Assembly (NCBI RefSeq): GCF_003073045.1
Contig: NC_037595.1
Span: 6,250,227-6,314,226, forward strand
Reading direction: 5' to 3'
DNA from: Pomacea canaliculata
Lineage: Eukaryota; Mollusca; Gastropoda; Architaenioglossa; Ampullariidae
DNA length: 64,000 bases
Numbering within the stretch: position 1 is the first letter of the stretch; every line of letters begins with the position of its first letter. Positions 22,101-33,672 of the stretch are shown here, piece after piece. A program made the position numbers and the translations under genes. Under the pieces are notes generated by a model that worked only from the letters and a program-made list of their open reading frames with translations, had not been told where the DNA came from and did no database searches.

Positions 22101-25100
22101 AATGGACCATTAGATGGCAGCCTGACCCTGACTTGTAGGAACTTCTGCACAATTTAAATTTAAAAATAAAAATTAATTATTTATTGCTGTCAAATAAAAC
22201 GTATTTAAAAGTTCACATAGCAGTTTTGATTTGTTTTTATTTTAAAAGAAGGATGAGGGTCAAAGGTTGAAGGTTGGTGTTTCTTAGCACTTTTAGATAA
22301 GTCAGTAATAAAGTAAGCTTAGACGAGTTTGGTGTCAGAAGCTTCAAATGAGATATGGACTAGATATAGCACTGCACTGTTATTCGACTGGTCTGCACAG
22401 GCACTGAAGCGGCTGCTGGAGATGGGATTTGAAGAAAATGAAAGCACTGCAGTCTTTGCGTATGTTTCGTAATGACCAAGATGCAGCAGTGAGCTACCTT
22501 GAAATTTGCATCTTTCACTAACTCCCCCATCCCCTCATTTTGATGGTTAACGTTTTAAGTCATTCTAGGAAAACCGTTGGGTTTAGTTTTTTACATTTAA
22601 CAACTAACAAATTTCTACTTTTTAAAAAGAAGTTACAGAAGAACTATAAAAGAAAAATATGGAGCAAAGATATCAAATTAATATTTTTAAAAGGTTGTTT
22701 AGGCACATGACATTCAGTGTACTTCCCAGTTTGAAGTCTTTTACCACTTTAGTTTGCGCCTTGACCTATCATTCTGATTCCCAGGCATGCACAAATTTGA
22801 AGTATTTTCAAAAATCATATAAACTTAATGTCAGGAGGGGAAGAAGGGCTATTGGTGTTTTATGACGAGCCAGCAACTATAGCAATATTATTGCATGCCA
22901 GCAAGCTCTGTCAGGAAGGTAGAATTATAATTAAAGCTCAGAGAATGAAACTGTTCAATCCAATTCCATTGTGAATTTGCGCTTGCAAGTGAAAACCAAG
23001 GAAATTAGGGATATGATTATGTATTTTTCAAAATTTGATACAAGTTGACACACACTTGATGATCGCTGCAGTGTTTAGTCCTGGATTCAGTATATTTTGG
23101 TGGTTACATTCCAAGTAGAAATAATGAAACATGAAGATCAAAAAACAACTTAGCAAAAAAAAAAAACCGCTTGTCGTTTTCATGTGTGCACTCATTGTCA
23201 TGTCGTAGTTTTTGTCTTCATTCCTGTAAGGGATGTAACTCTTTTTAAATAGGATTCATCAAACTAGATGACTGCGTTTCCTTCCTTTTTGTTTACACAA
23301 TTTTGTAGCTAAAAATTATTTAATGTGATGGAGATGTGTGGGCAGCCTGGTCTTAATAGTTGCTGAAGAAGCAGGATAAATTTATCTGTCTCAGACTTGT
23401 AAGTTAATTGTCGGGTTATGAATCCGTCCATTCAGTCTCTTAAATGTTTATCTTCATTATTATAGCTTTAATCATTAAAATGCATTTCTGCTTGCATAAT
23501 AGGCTTTCCTGTTGTACGTAAAGGATGATTTCTTTAAGTAGTAAGTGGATAATACAAAGCAGGTACTCAAGGAAAGAACACTGCAAGGACTGAGCCTATG
23601 GTCAAAGGGAAGTAATTTGTAAAGGTCTTGTCTTTCCAAAACTAATGAAGCTGTGTCCTTTTGCTCATTTATTAGTAAGAACGTTTTTGATAATTATCAG
23701 CAGCACAATTTTTTGCAGGAGAAAAATATCAACTCAAACAAGTTAGTCCCTCCTAGAATGATTTAACACTTAGCTGAAACCTTCTCTGTAAGATTGTTTC
23801 TATCATATACTTCACCTGTCTTTGAGAAAATTGTACCTAGGTGATTGCGAACCACTTGAGCACAATTAAAATAGTAGTAGTACCCGGTAGAGTAGTGGTT
23901 AAAACATTCTCTTGTCAACATGGCAGTTAGCGGCTTATGGTTTAGAACTTGTCTCAGGACACTCTATGTGATACCTCTCCACAGGGCTGGGTGTCGGGGG
24001 TTTTTCTCCGGTTTCTTCCCCCCTCCCCTCCCTCCATCGTGCAAAATTGATGCAAGGTGGAAGCACTTTCCCACTAAATAAACCAACCGACAAAACAACC
24101 AACAGTTTAAATATCTAGTTGACAGCAAACATAAAATTAATATTTTGCTTTGGTATATGAAACATTACTTATTACACTAGATTCTTGGCTTAGGTAGTTA
24201 GGAAGCTAAGGATGCACAAGTAATCAAACTATGTTGTCATCATTAAATTTGAATTGGGACAAATATTAAATTTTTTAGTCTCTGGTAGAATCATACCTGT
24301 TTTTTAAAATTATCTTTCTAGTGTGACTGGCTGCTTGGTGATCGGAAGGACCAATCTGCAATGGTGGAAGAAGGCCTGGATCCCTCATCTCCTGTGTACC
24401 AGGCCATCATGCAAAACCCCACTGTACAGCTTGGCCTTAACAATCAAAGATGCTTGCTAGGTACTACAGAGTTGGCTTGAGGAGATATTCTGTGAAAGTT
24501 ATAAGGCTTTCTTAACATCTCAGCGTTCTTTTTCATGTAGACCTTTAGTAACTTTTCAGGCTTAGTATAAATGCACCGATCCTCTAGATTGTGCCCAAAG
24601 GTGTTTAATGGGGACCACTTTCACTTAAGTGGGGCAGATTGGAACACCAAGCCTATCAGTTTTGTGATGCTTGCATTGTGTTTCATTTTTTTAAATGTAC
24701 TTTTGACAGTAGTATAGTAATAAGACATAAAACTACGTTATACCTCGTTATTTGTAACGGTTAGCATGTTATGCGCATCACCAATACACTTTGTGAAGGT
24801 TGGCTGCCCTGAGTTGCGGGGACCACTCGTCTCGGCACACTTTGATCTGCTCTAGATTGTGCCAAAGGTGTTTACATGGGGTTCACTGGTGGGCTTGCCT
24901 AATATAGTTTTGTGATGCTTGTTTGTGTCATAATTGTATATTCCCCCCCCTACACCTACTTATTCACAAAAGCTTGCATGAAGATTAAAAATTGATACTC
25001 AATCATATACACTATAATTAAAAATATTTGAAACAAGGCTTAATATAGAGAATGTTTCTGCTTGTTTGATTCATTAAAGCAAGCCTTTGCTAAATATAAA

Positions 25101-25612
25101 AAAAATCTTGAAAAACTGCATGAAAAACACATTTTAGATGTAATTTCCTTGGAAATCAACTTATTTGGTTAATTGTTTTCCCATTTGCAGCTTTTCCTTC
25201 CCCTCCTTATGACTTAGCTTAAAGGCTAGTAGTATCAGATGAAAAACGGAAAGCTTAAGACTTGTGTATGTGCGCTCGCATGCGTGTGGGTGTGTGTCTT
25301 GTGCATGGATTTGTAGCTTTCTTGCAGATGCTGGAAAGCCCTTTGGCTGCTAGCCAGTGGCTGAATGACCCCGAGACAGGACCCATTCTTATGCAAGTTT
25401 TGCGCATTTATCAGATGCGGCTTAATGGAAATCAAATTTCTACAACCACAGACCCACCTTCTGTGGCCTCTCCTGCAGCATCATTGACCTTAGCATCGTC
25501 CCCAACCACCTCAACAGGAACATCCAGCAGTTCGCCTCCAGCACCCTCTTCGCAGGCTAACTCTTGTGCTTGCACCTCATCTAAGTCATCACCGCCTCAG
25601 GAGCCAAGATGA
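19186..25612 (+). CDS. UBAC1: UBA domain-containing protein 1 homologue (partial, damaged reading frame)
   Basis: Exons in order: 19186-19293, 19759-19861, 20261-20372, 20926-21050, 21806-21949, 22401-22488, 24322-24460, 25317-25612. They encode FQTELRRILISLIEASQRIL, a first UBA (LKQLTDMGFPEAHAKKAL), MAAMEWLF, a second UBA (LKRLLEMGFEE), CDWLLGDRK, VQLGLNNQRCLL and SQWLNDPETGP, in the same order as vertebrate UBAC1. UBAC1 (KPC2) is the adaptor subunit of the KPC ubiquitin ligase and binds ubiquitin and the proteasome. The ubiquitin-like N-terminal exons were not found. Three defects occur: an extra base near 20985, a TGA at 21920-21922 where Arg (CGA) would fit, and an extra A near 22441. A Ser/Thr/Pro-rich tail of about 55 residues follows the usual C-terminus. 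It is either a damaged duplicate or a real gene with assembly errors. Confidence 0.85.
21254..21558. mobile_element. Complete hAT-type MITE with 8-bp target duplication
   Basis: The element runs from cagtggttctcaaa to ttgagaaccactg (terminal inverted repeats) and is flanked on both sides by the identical 8-bp sequence atctagtg (21246-21253 and 21559-21566). Eight-base duplications are the hAT hallmark. It has no coding capacity and lies in a UBAC1 intron. A fragment of the same family is at 2892-3003. Confidence 0.92.
22840..22910 (+). repeat. Dispersed repeat with ttggtgtttta core
   Basis: The run ttggtgttttatgacgagcc and agcaactat recurs at 27088-27140 (ttggtgttttactcggagcc, agcaactactgc). 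It lies in a UBAC1 intron. Class unknown. Confidence 0.6.
23879..24115 (+). mobile_element. tRNA-derived SINE (remnant)
   Basis: A box A-like run (tagagtagtggtt, about 23888-23900) and a box B-like run (ggtttagaactt, about 23939-23950) are followed by a pyrimidine-rich body (tttttctccggtttcttccc) and an A-rich end. The spacing fits a tRNA-derived promoter. It lies in the long UBAC1 intron. Confidence 0.65.
24580..24960 (+). repeat. Diverged tandem duplication in UBAC1 intron
   Basis: The block from tagattgtgcccaaaggtgttta to ttttgtgatgcttg near 24585-24675 recurs near 24852-24922 with indels. Confidence 0.6.
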
Positions 25613-25996
25613 TGTCTAGTGACTGTAGTTCTTTGCGTTTGTCCTTTTTCTTGTTTTCTTCTAATGGAATTCTGTTTGTGCAAAGTGCAATGCTGTGATT
25701 GGCAGTCTGCTTATCAGAAACTGCAGACCATTTTGCTGCTGAGGCAGTCTCTGGAATAGAAAGTTAACTGTATGCAGTACAGGCTAAGTGCAGTGGTTTT
25801 ACTGAGGTTTTACTAGTGCTGCCTGTGCCCAGAATGTGACAGCATAGATTGCAGATTCAGTTAGGGGGAACTCTTTTCACAATAGACACAGTACAGCAAA
25901 TCTCAGATTTTGGGGTTTTTTTTTCTGTGGAGCTTTTGCTAATGCAGGATTGCTTGGTTGGTTATTTTTCTTTTTGTTTTAGAGCATGCATTTTTT

Positions 25997-26002
25997 AATA
26001 AA
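25997..26002 (+). terminator. Polyadenylation signal of the UBAC1 gene
   Basis: AATAAA lies about 385 bp after the stop at 25610-25612, in an AT-rich 3' region. It is the first canonical hexamer seen downstream. Confidence 0.55.
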
Positions 26003-26289
26003 TTTTTGACATCATCATTATTATTATTATTATTGAAGAGTCAGATCTTGATGAATCTTGTTGGTTTGAAGCATTTTGTTTCTGTGCACTTTTAATTTTT
26101 TAATTTGCAGTCAGGTGTAGATTTTTCACGTTTACCAGAGATTAAACCTATTTTTTATTTTTTTAAGATCTGCCATGCGTGTGGCAAACTGATGCCCATC
26201 ACTCTTTTTTTCTTAAACATAAGAAATTGCAGCAGTACTTCTGCCTCACTTTCTATGTCGACCAGTATAAATTTAGGACAGCTATAATC

Positions 26290-27715
26290 AACCATTGCGA
26301 ATTTACATTTAAAAGGCCCAAGGCAGACTACTCATTGCTTCATTTTTAAACATTTTTTCCGAAAAATTAAACTGGCTTAACTCTAAACCAGTGCTTAATT
26401 TTTGTCACATTGCTAAACCTGAAGTCGTCAACATCGTGCTTGTATAATGTCTGTCCTCTGTGCCACCAAGTCTCGCTGTTAGTGTGCGATGCAGTCCAAA
26501 GCATCGCCAATGGTCAGACGAGTATTCGGGAGTTTTCCTGAGTTCTCTCCCTTTGATTTCTGTATCAGGTTGTATAGTGATGCGGCTATATTTAGTTCTC
26601 TGACTCAGTTCTGCCTGTGAGCATGCACTACTTGGTTTCCAGCCTAGACAACAACACTATCTTTGCTTTGAATACTGAAAACCTTGCCTAACAATTTTAC
26701 ACACACACCCCACAAAATAAAAATAAATTTGTAAAAATTAGCACGTATCAAAATTCCTTGTCTATGCTTGTGTTTTGAATCATGAACGTGTATTTATGGA
26801 CTGATGTCTGTATGCCGAGACTCACTCTCGGCCTCTTGCGAAGTGATCTGCTGTGAGTCTCGGCGAGCCGTAACAAAGAATGTGAATAAACTGGAAGCTA
26901 TGTGGTTTCCTGCCTCTTTTTAGTAGTTAATCTGAAATGTGAAGAAACCGGAAGTTTTGTGGTTCCGAGCCTCGTTCTAGCAGTTAAGTGGGGAAAAAAA
27001 AATTCGTCTGCCAGGTGTCCAGGGGATATAAGTTTGTGTTTTGAATGAGTGAGTCTCGAGGTAGGGGAGTAGGGGTGGAAATTGGTGTTTTACTCGGAGC
27101 CAGCAACTACTGCTATATCACGGCAAGGCTACCAGCCCTGTAAACAGATGCCACATGCATCACGTAACAACAATAATGATGATGATGTGTACTTGTATTG
27201 CATTGCATCCCGTACAAGATAGGTCGCATTCTGCGCTGACCAATAATGATAAATAAACATTAGATAACAGTGAAAGATAAGATGCATATAGACACATTGA
27301 ACAGCATAAAGATGAAATACAAGATCGATAAAGCTATTAATGGATATAGATACTATAAACAGAGTACAGATGGAGTAGTTACACAATGGTTTACATGGCA
27401 GACAATAATTATTGCTAAAGGAGAGTATGACAAATCGAGCTGATCTTCCGGAGTTCATAGTACTCGTTTGTAGCTGATGCTGAGTTAATGTTACTCTTTG
27501 AGGACTGCATCTGAATCTAGCCTTATAATACCAGTTATCTATGTCAGAATTGAGTAAAGCACGTGTCATCTGTCATTATCCCATCACGACCCGGGTCTTA
27601 TTGCGCCTTTCTGCGGCATCAATCCACTGCCATATAAAATCTTCGTCAATTATTTTGGGCTGTGATTGAAAACTGATGACCAGCGTCTAAGTGGATATGA
27701 TTTGTTCTATTATCT
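26290..27715. other. Intergenic, no recognised gene
   Basis: It holds dispersed repeats (26895-27010 and 27075-27140, with relatives at 12600 and 22840). Short frames, for example minus 27129-27569, show no known domain. Confidence 0.5.
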
Positions 27716-27719
27716 AAGG

Positions 27720-28157
27720 CAGTGATGCCCAACCTTTTCGGCCTGCGGGCCATATCCATTTCGGACAGCCGTGTCGCGGGCCACTTCACCGCAAAAATAC
27801 AAAAAAGAAAAAAAAATAGAGCAGATACCATTTTTTATTAGAAACAAGTCATAATTACCATTAATTATGCAGTAATTAGTGAGATATTTGAAGTTGTTTA
27901 CCCGAAACCAACTTCTGAATGTCCGGCCTCATCGTAGAGACACCAAGTCGGAGCACTGAATCGAAATGTTCGTCCATCGAAAAAAAGATTGAGAGACGCC
28001 CCTACATGGGGATAAATACTTCTTCCCTTTTTTCGGTTTTTTTTTTTTTTATTACTAACATGCCGATTTCCTGTACTGTGGGCAGAAGTTTCGCGGGCCG
28101 GATGGCACCGCGTCGCGGGCCGGATATGGCCCGCGGGCCGTCGGTTGGGCATCCCTG
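27720..28157. mobile_element. hAT-type MITE
   Basis: The ends cagtgatgcccaacc and ggttgggcatccctg are inverted repeats with one or two mismatches. The interior has GC-rich subterminal copies of gcgggcc on both sides and an AT-rich middle. Flanking 8-mers (atctaagg and gtctacat) agree only partly, so the target duplication has decayed. Confidence 0.8.
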
Positions 28158-28252
28158 GTCTACATGATCTGACGACTCAAGTTCCCCGACATGAGTCAGA
28201 TATCAACAAAGTAGTGCAACTGCCGCTTACTGAGCTTTATTTTCTGTTTTAA

Positions 28253-28259
28253 AGATAAG
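28253..28259 (+). promoter_or_regulatory. GATA-type site upstream of SIAE copy 1
   Basis: AGATAAG lies 139 bp before the ATG. The surrounding ttttaaa(a)gataag..tttctgt is conserved at the same place upstream of copy 4 (44683), in otherwise diverged spacer. Confidence 0.4.
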
Positions 28260-28391
28260 CTTTCTGTCACGGGTATTATCAGCAGGACCAAATCAGAAAT
28301 TATGAGTAACATGTTTAAAAAAAAAAAAAGAACAGCCGTATCTCTCAATGTCCAAACGACCAAATTTTCACCTTGCTTTCCAGTCAACAGA

Positions 28392-29600
28392 ATGGCTCCA
28401 CGGGCTCTCATCCTCACAATATTTGTTGTCAGCTTTTTTGCCACTCCAGGTAAGTCTTGTTGGTGGCATCATTCTAGAAAATGTATTTGCAGCTTGTTAA
28501 AACGCCTTAATTCATAGTTCTGTTCCTGTTTTCGAATCATCAACACTCATACCGTCTTTTCTCCCTTCCAAACACGAATCATATTTACAGAGGGAAGCAA
28601 AAGGAAAGGAGAGAGCGAGAGAAAGAGGAGAGAGGGAATTGGAATTTCATAAAGAACAGAGCGACATAAAAAGAGTTGGATCTTTGAATCAGGTCATGCC
28701 GACCTACATGTGACCAATTACTACGGCGACCACATGGTCCTGCAGCGGGGTCCCCAGCGAGCTGTCCTCACTGGAACAGCGACTAAAGAGGGCGACACCG
28801 TCACTGCCCAGATCGTGGGTCATGGGTCACCAGTCACAGGTCAGGTTCACAGCGGCAAGTGGTTGGTGAAGCTGCCCGCTATGACTGACCCCGGACCTTT
28901 CGTCATCAGGGTCAGCTCCAGCGAGGGACAGGTCACTCTCAACGACGTGCTCTTCGGGGACGTGTGGCTGTGCTCTGGGCAGAGCAACATGGAGTTCGAA
29001 CTCTATAAGGTACGCTTGCTCGCCTGTAATTTGTATGAATATTATTTATTTACTTATCTGTTTATAGATGCTCAACAATAATGTTTTTGCCGTTATCGAT
29101 GGATGAATTTATTTCTACCGAATAATGATATTGTTCACAATTGTCTATGTTCTTTCAAAGTGTGAATTCGGTCCGGCAAATTTAAATGCAGAACGTGCTG
29201 TTAAGGCGAATTTATGTTTATGCCAGGTGATGAACGCCTCTGCGGAGCTGCAGAAGGTCAGCCAGTTCCAAACCATTCGCTTCTTCAAAGTCCAGAAAAA
29301 ACAATCCAGCAGGCCTGTGGACAGCCTAGTCGTAGCCCAGAACTGGAGTCTCCCTAACTCCCGTACGTATAGCCATTCCAAGGCAGAGAAAATATTTTCC
29401 ATCCAGCCCACTTGTCTCGTTCGTTTGAGCAAAGTACTCCCGATTCCCAGGAGGCCATTGAGGAGTACGAGTATGCACGCACGAACATTTTCCCTAGGAG
29501 GATCAGTAACTATTCCTAATTTTTTTTTTTTTTGAAGCATGTCAAAGTGGAAGAAACATTGTGGGTGTGTGCCATTGATGACATTGTCTAAAAACAAAGG

Positions 29601-29637
<37 letters not shown>

Positions 29638-32636
29638 ACAACAAAAGTCAATTTTTAAAATGAAAATTTGAATTCTTCCAAGTCCATCTCGACGTTCATA
29701 GAAACAAAATTGAGATGTAGCAAGACTTTACAACTTTCAGTGAACTTTAAAGTTACTGCTAATTTCGAGATTTGGAGCATAAGGCCAATATTTCTCTTCC
29801 AACATTCCAGAGAGTCTTCACAATTTCTCCGCCGTGTGCTGGCTGTTCGCGGAGTACCTGCAGCTCACCTGAAGTATCCCATCGGCCTTGTGGAGTCGTC
29901 GTGGGGAGGTACCCCCATCGAAGCCTGGTCTCCCCCCGAAGCTGTTAACGCCTGTCCCGCTATAGATCACAGTCAGAAGCACTCGTAAGAACTCGGTGCT
30001 TATAAGGCTATTTGTTTGGTGCATTGTTGATGTATTTAATGTCAAACTATGTTCTTAGTTTTTAAGAAGAGAAAGATACATTTTCTTGATGTTGATAAGT
30101 GTATGGTGGACGATTGCGCGTTTTGGTTTTGGCTTGATCTGAGAGAAAGACAGACTAAAACACTGCTGGTGTTCGGGTTAGATATATATTTATTTATTTT
30201 TCCTTTTTTTGCTGTAAACGACTTTTTGTTGCTCTTTTTAAGTGTCCTATTTTTACATCTTGTAGTGCTTCTTTATCTCATTTATTTACATACGCATACA
30301 CATACCTGGACACTAACTAAACATTATGACATATTACTTACTACCATGCTCTAAATAACTAGACAGTACACAGTGGTAATGGCTTACAAGTCTTATTCTT
30401 TCTTTAGGACTTGTTGTGCTCAGGCCAATATTGTGCTGTGGAATGCCATGATTCACCCGCTACTCAGTATGACCATCTTTGGGGCCATCTGGTATCAAGG
30501 TTAGAGAAGAAGCATGTTTGAGTGTTGTTGTTGTTGTTGTTGTTACATTTCATTAAAAGATAGACATAAAGAAGAATGAACAACAATAGTGTTAATGGAA
30601 GCTTTGATTGGCCTGTAATTTGTTTACTTTTCTCCATTCACTTTACTCACACACTGGTACGCGATCTTCAAAGAATGTTTAGAAACTAACTCTGATTTTG
30701 TGGTGAAAATAAATCCGTTGACTTGGACCATTACAGGGGAAGCAAACACGGACAACGCAAACGTTTACTCATGTCAGATAAGCAGTTGATCAGCACCTGG
30801 AGGTCAGAGTTCAACCAACAGTCCATGGGAGAAACGTCACTTAACTTTCCTTTCGGTTACGTTCAGGTAAAACTTGCGGCATTATTTTTTTTCAATCTTT
30901 TATCATTCACTTAGACGGTATACAAATGACTATTTACATGAGTGTTTCACTCTTCGTTTTCTACTCCTTGTCGTCTTTATATATATATAGGTTTCACAAT
31001 CGTCATACAACAGCTGTTTGATAGATGACTTTGTAAGATAGAACACGATAGAATAATTCAATAGAAAGGCCCTATAATATCGAACTTGTTTAACAAAGTC
31101 GTGTGTAGAGGTCACAGGTCAACAACGATTTTGAGGTGAATAATCGGGACATTGTACTTTTTCATCATGTTCAGAGTATAAGTTGTTTGCAGGTAAATTT
31201 GACAATGAAATAGGTCTTGTATAAGTATTTCGGAGGTTTAATTCTTCAGTACATTGTTCAATTAAAAATGACCTAAAGAACAGAATTTTCGCGACAGCTG
31301 GCGGCCTACCACAACACCCAGGATGTCGGAGACTTTCCCGTCCTGCGCTGGGGACAAACCGGGGGATACGGTTACACCCCCAACCCCGACCAGCCCATGC
31401 TTCATGGCTGTAGCTATGGACTTGCCAGACTTTAACTCACCTTACCATCCGTGAGTTATGACAGATACATGATATATTTGAATGGCTGAGATATTTAGGG
31501 TTTTAGGAGGAGAGAGAGAGTCTGTGTGTGGAAACTTGTAAAGCCCACCTGTATGGATTATTTTCTGTGTGGTAGGTTTCATTTAATTTCCTTCTTTTTA
31601 ATGAAATCTTCGGGTGTAATAAAGTTGATGAATAATAGTTCTGGTCTCTCGATGTCTTTTTGAACAAACCTCGGGGAAAAGAGATGCAATTCTTACGTTT
31701 ATAAACAATACAGTCCGTGGCTTCCAGCTGCGTAGTAATGTTGACAAGAGTATAGCCAATAGCTTCTCAGTCCTACCGCTAGGAGGCTAACATTATCTCC
31801 TTGCTTGCATCAAAATAATGTTAATTAATCGATCACGAATTCACAACACTATCAAAAGGCATTATGGGTATGTGAAAAAGGTTCTGGACACAATGAAAGT
31901 TTCTCGCTCTCAGAAAACTTCTGTTTACTACAATGATTAACTTTTAAAAGCCTGGTGGGCTTTTCTCACTTGTCCAAACCAGCATCCATGGCCGCTACAA
32001 GCAAGATGTCGCCCAGCGCCTGGTGCTAGGAGCACTCAACGTGGCCTACGGTCACAGTGACGTCACGTTCCAGGGACCGTTCCCCACACAGTTCCACGTG
32101 ACCGGTTCTGGCGCCCAGAGGACGATAACCATCGAGTATAATAATGGCCGCACATCGCTGGACATCAGAAACACGGGATTCGATGTAAGGGAAAATGAAC
32201 AGGCGTAAATGAGACCAAAAGTTTTAATTTTGAATTTTGTTGCTAGTCCCTCCCCGAGCTAAAGTTTCCAGCTTTTAGCTCGATGAGTACAAAATTGAGT
32301 TTAGCGTGCACTCGTTGCGCTTTTCCTGCATTCATAAAAGAAAGGTCTTGTTTACTTAAAAAAATTTTCTTGTTTCCTTTACGTCTGTAGATCTGCTGTG
32401 GCGGTGAAAATATCCACAGCTGTACTGATCAAGGAACATGGTGGGTGGATGCACCAATCACAAGCCACCAAGGCTCACACGTGACCATTACCGCTTCCAG
32501 TTGCAACTCCACCAATGTAGTGGGTCTGCGCTACGCGTGGCGAGAAAGTCCCTGTAACCTCAAACAGTGCGCCATCTACGCCGCCGACAGCAGCCTACCC
32601 GCTCCCCCATACCTCACCAACACGCTACCCGCTTAA
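28392..32636 (+). pseudogene. SIAE: Sialate O-acetylesterase-like gene, copy 1 (three frameshifts)
   Basis: Nine exons: 28392-28449, 28693-29009, 29227-29362, 29811-29984, 30408-30499, 30737-30866, 31298-31450, 31983-32184, 32391-32636. SIAE removes O-acetyl groups from sialic acids and is usually lysosomal or secreted. Exon 1 encodes a signal peptide (MAPRALILTIFVVSFFATP). Exon 2 carries [11 protein letters not shown] with the nucleophilic Ser. Exon 8 has the His segment as IHGRYKQD, where the other array copies 2-4 have IHPR. Exon 9 encodes the Cys-rich end (LRYAWRESPCNLKQC). Exons 4 (near 29863), 6 (near 30780) and 7 (near 31395) lack 1, 1 and 2 bases, which breaks the frame. It is the most damaged of the five, so a pseudogene is likely, although assembly errors cannot be excluded. 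Confidence 0.85.
29600..29642. repeat. (CAA)n microsatellite
   Basis: About 14 perfect CAA repeats in intron 3 of SIAE copy 1, preceded by a T-run at 29520-29534. Confidence 0.95.
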
Positions 32637-33600
32637 AAACACAATATAAAGTTTACACACCTCAGGTACAACTCGTAACGCATTTAACAGACGCTTCATA
32701 CAAATATTTTTCTACAAATTTCATTAAAAACCTGTCGATGATTGGTTTGTTGTGCTTTGTTCATAATACAACAACAAGTTGATGATTGGTGATAGTGATG
32801 GTCACTAGAAATGGATTGGAACAGATGCTGTTCTGTGTTTTCGGGCTCTGGGAATGAAGAAGGTATAAATGACACCAAAGATTGGATGGTACTAAAAAAA
32901 AAAAACCCTTCAACTTAACGGTGATAAAACTGACATCCTCTGCTGCTTGAGGAGAGGAAATTAATCATCGTTCATTAATTAAGTCATAATTCGATACACT
33001 AACATGACATTCACATCATCTGTCCGAAATCTGGGCTTCATCAGACATGGTCCTTGATAAACAACTTACATCAGTCTGTCAGTCTGTCAGTCCGTCAGTC
33101 TGTCTGAGTGACATAAGACCAGCGCCATCTGCTACATTCTTTCTGCACGTGCTGCCACTACGTTTGAGTTGCCCTTTTTTGAGAAAAACTTTTTTTATTG
33201 TCCCTCAACAAGATTTTGGACCTTTATTGTAATTCTGAAGGGTTTCTACACTATTTTAATCTTTCCTTTCTCACTTTTATAAACGCTTTCTAGAGCATTC
33301 TTTTCATTGTATAATGGAGTGTAGGATCGTTGTATTCTTTCCTTTGAACGTCTGCAAGCAATGACACACCTATGACACACCTCTTTCCCCTACATTCGTT
33401 ATCAAACCATTTTAAGAGAAAGCAACGGTTTTAAAGTTCACATAAAACAATAAAACAGTCAACAACACTTGCAATCCTAACCTGAGTCTCTTTTTCTCGA
33501 TGTCCGATAATTTTTTTGTATCGTTTTCATTGTTCTACTGTCCTGTCATTATTTGAAACTTGCAGCAAGGTAAAGGGGACAGCAAATGATAGTTTGAGAT
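32637..33600. other. Spacer between SIAE copies 1 and 2
   Basis: No gene seen. It includes a short cagtctgt tetranucleotide-like run at about 33072-33105. Confidence 0.6.
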
Positions 33601-33602
33601 TC

Positions 33603-33622
33603 CTTATCTCCCAGTTATAAAA
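33603..33622 (+). promoter_or_regulatory. GATA site plus TATA box of SIAE copy 2
   Basis: CTTATCT (33603-33609) precedes TATAAAA (33616-33622) by six bases, about 55 bp before the ATG at 33673. The arrangement is shared with copy 3. Confidence 0.65.
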
Positions 33623-33672
33623 TCATTCGCAAAGAGCTAGTACACGGTCTTTGACAATCTCCTGTAGTAAGA

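Noticed and set aside
16898..25612. Single fusion gene DUF4806 plus UBAC1
   Set aside because: Both proteins end and start with their own family boundaries and no splice junction joining 18647 to 19186 in phase without a stop could be shown; two adjacent genes are more likely.
29145..29651. Long minus-strand open frame across SIAE copy 1 exon 3 (168 codons)
   Set aside because: It is the antisense shadow of exon 3 plus a poly-Cys run from the CAA microsatellite. The plus-strand exon has correct splice sites and homology.
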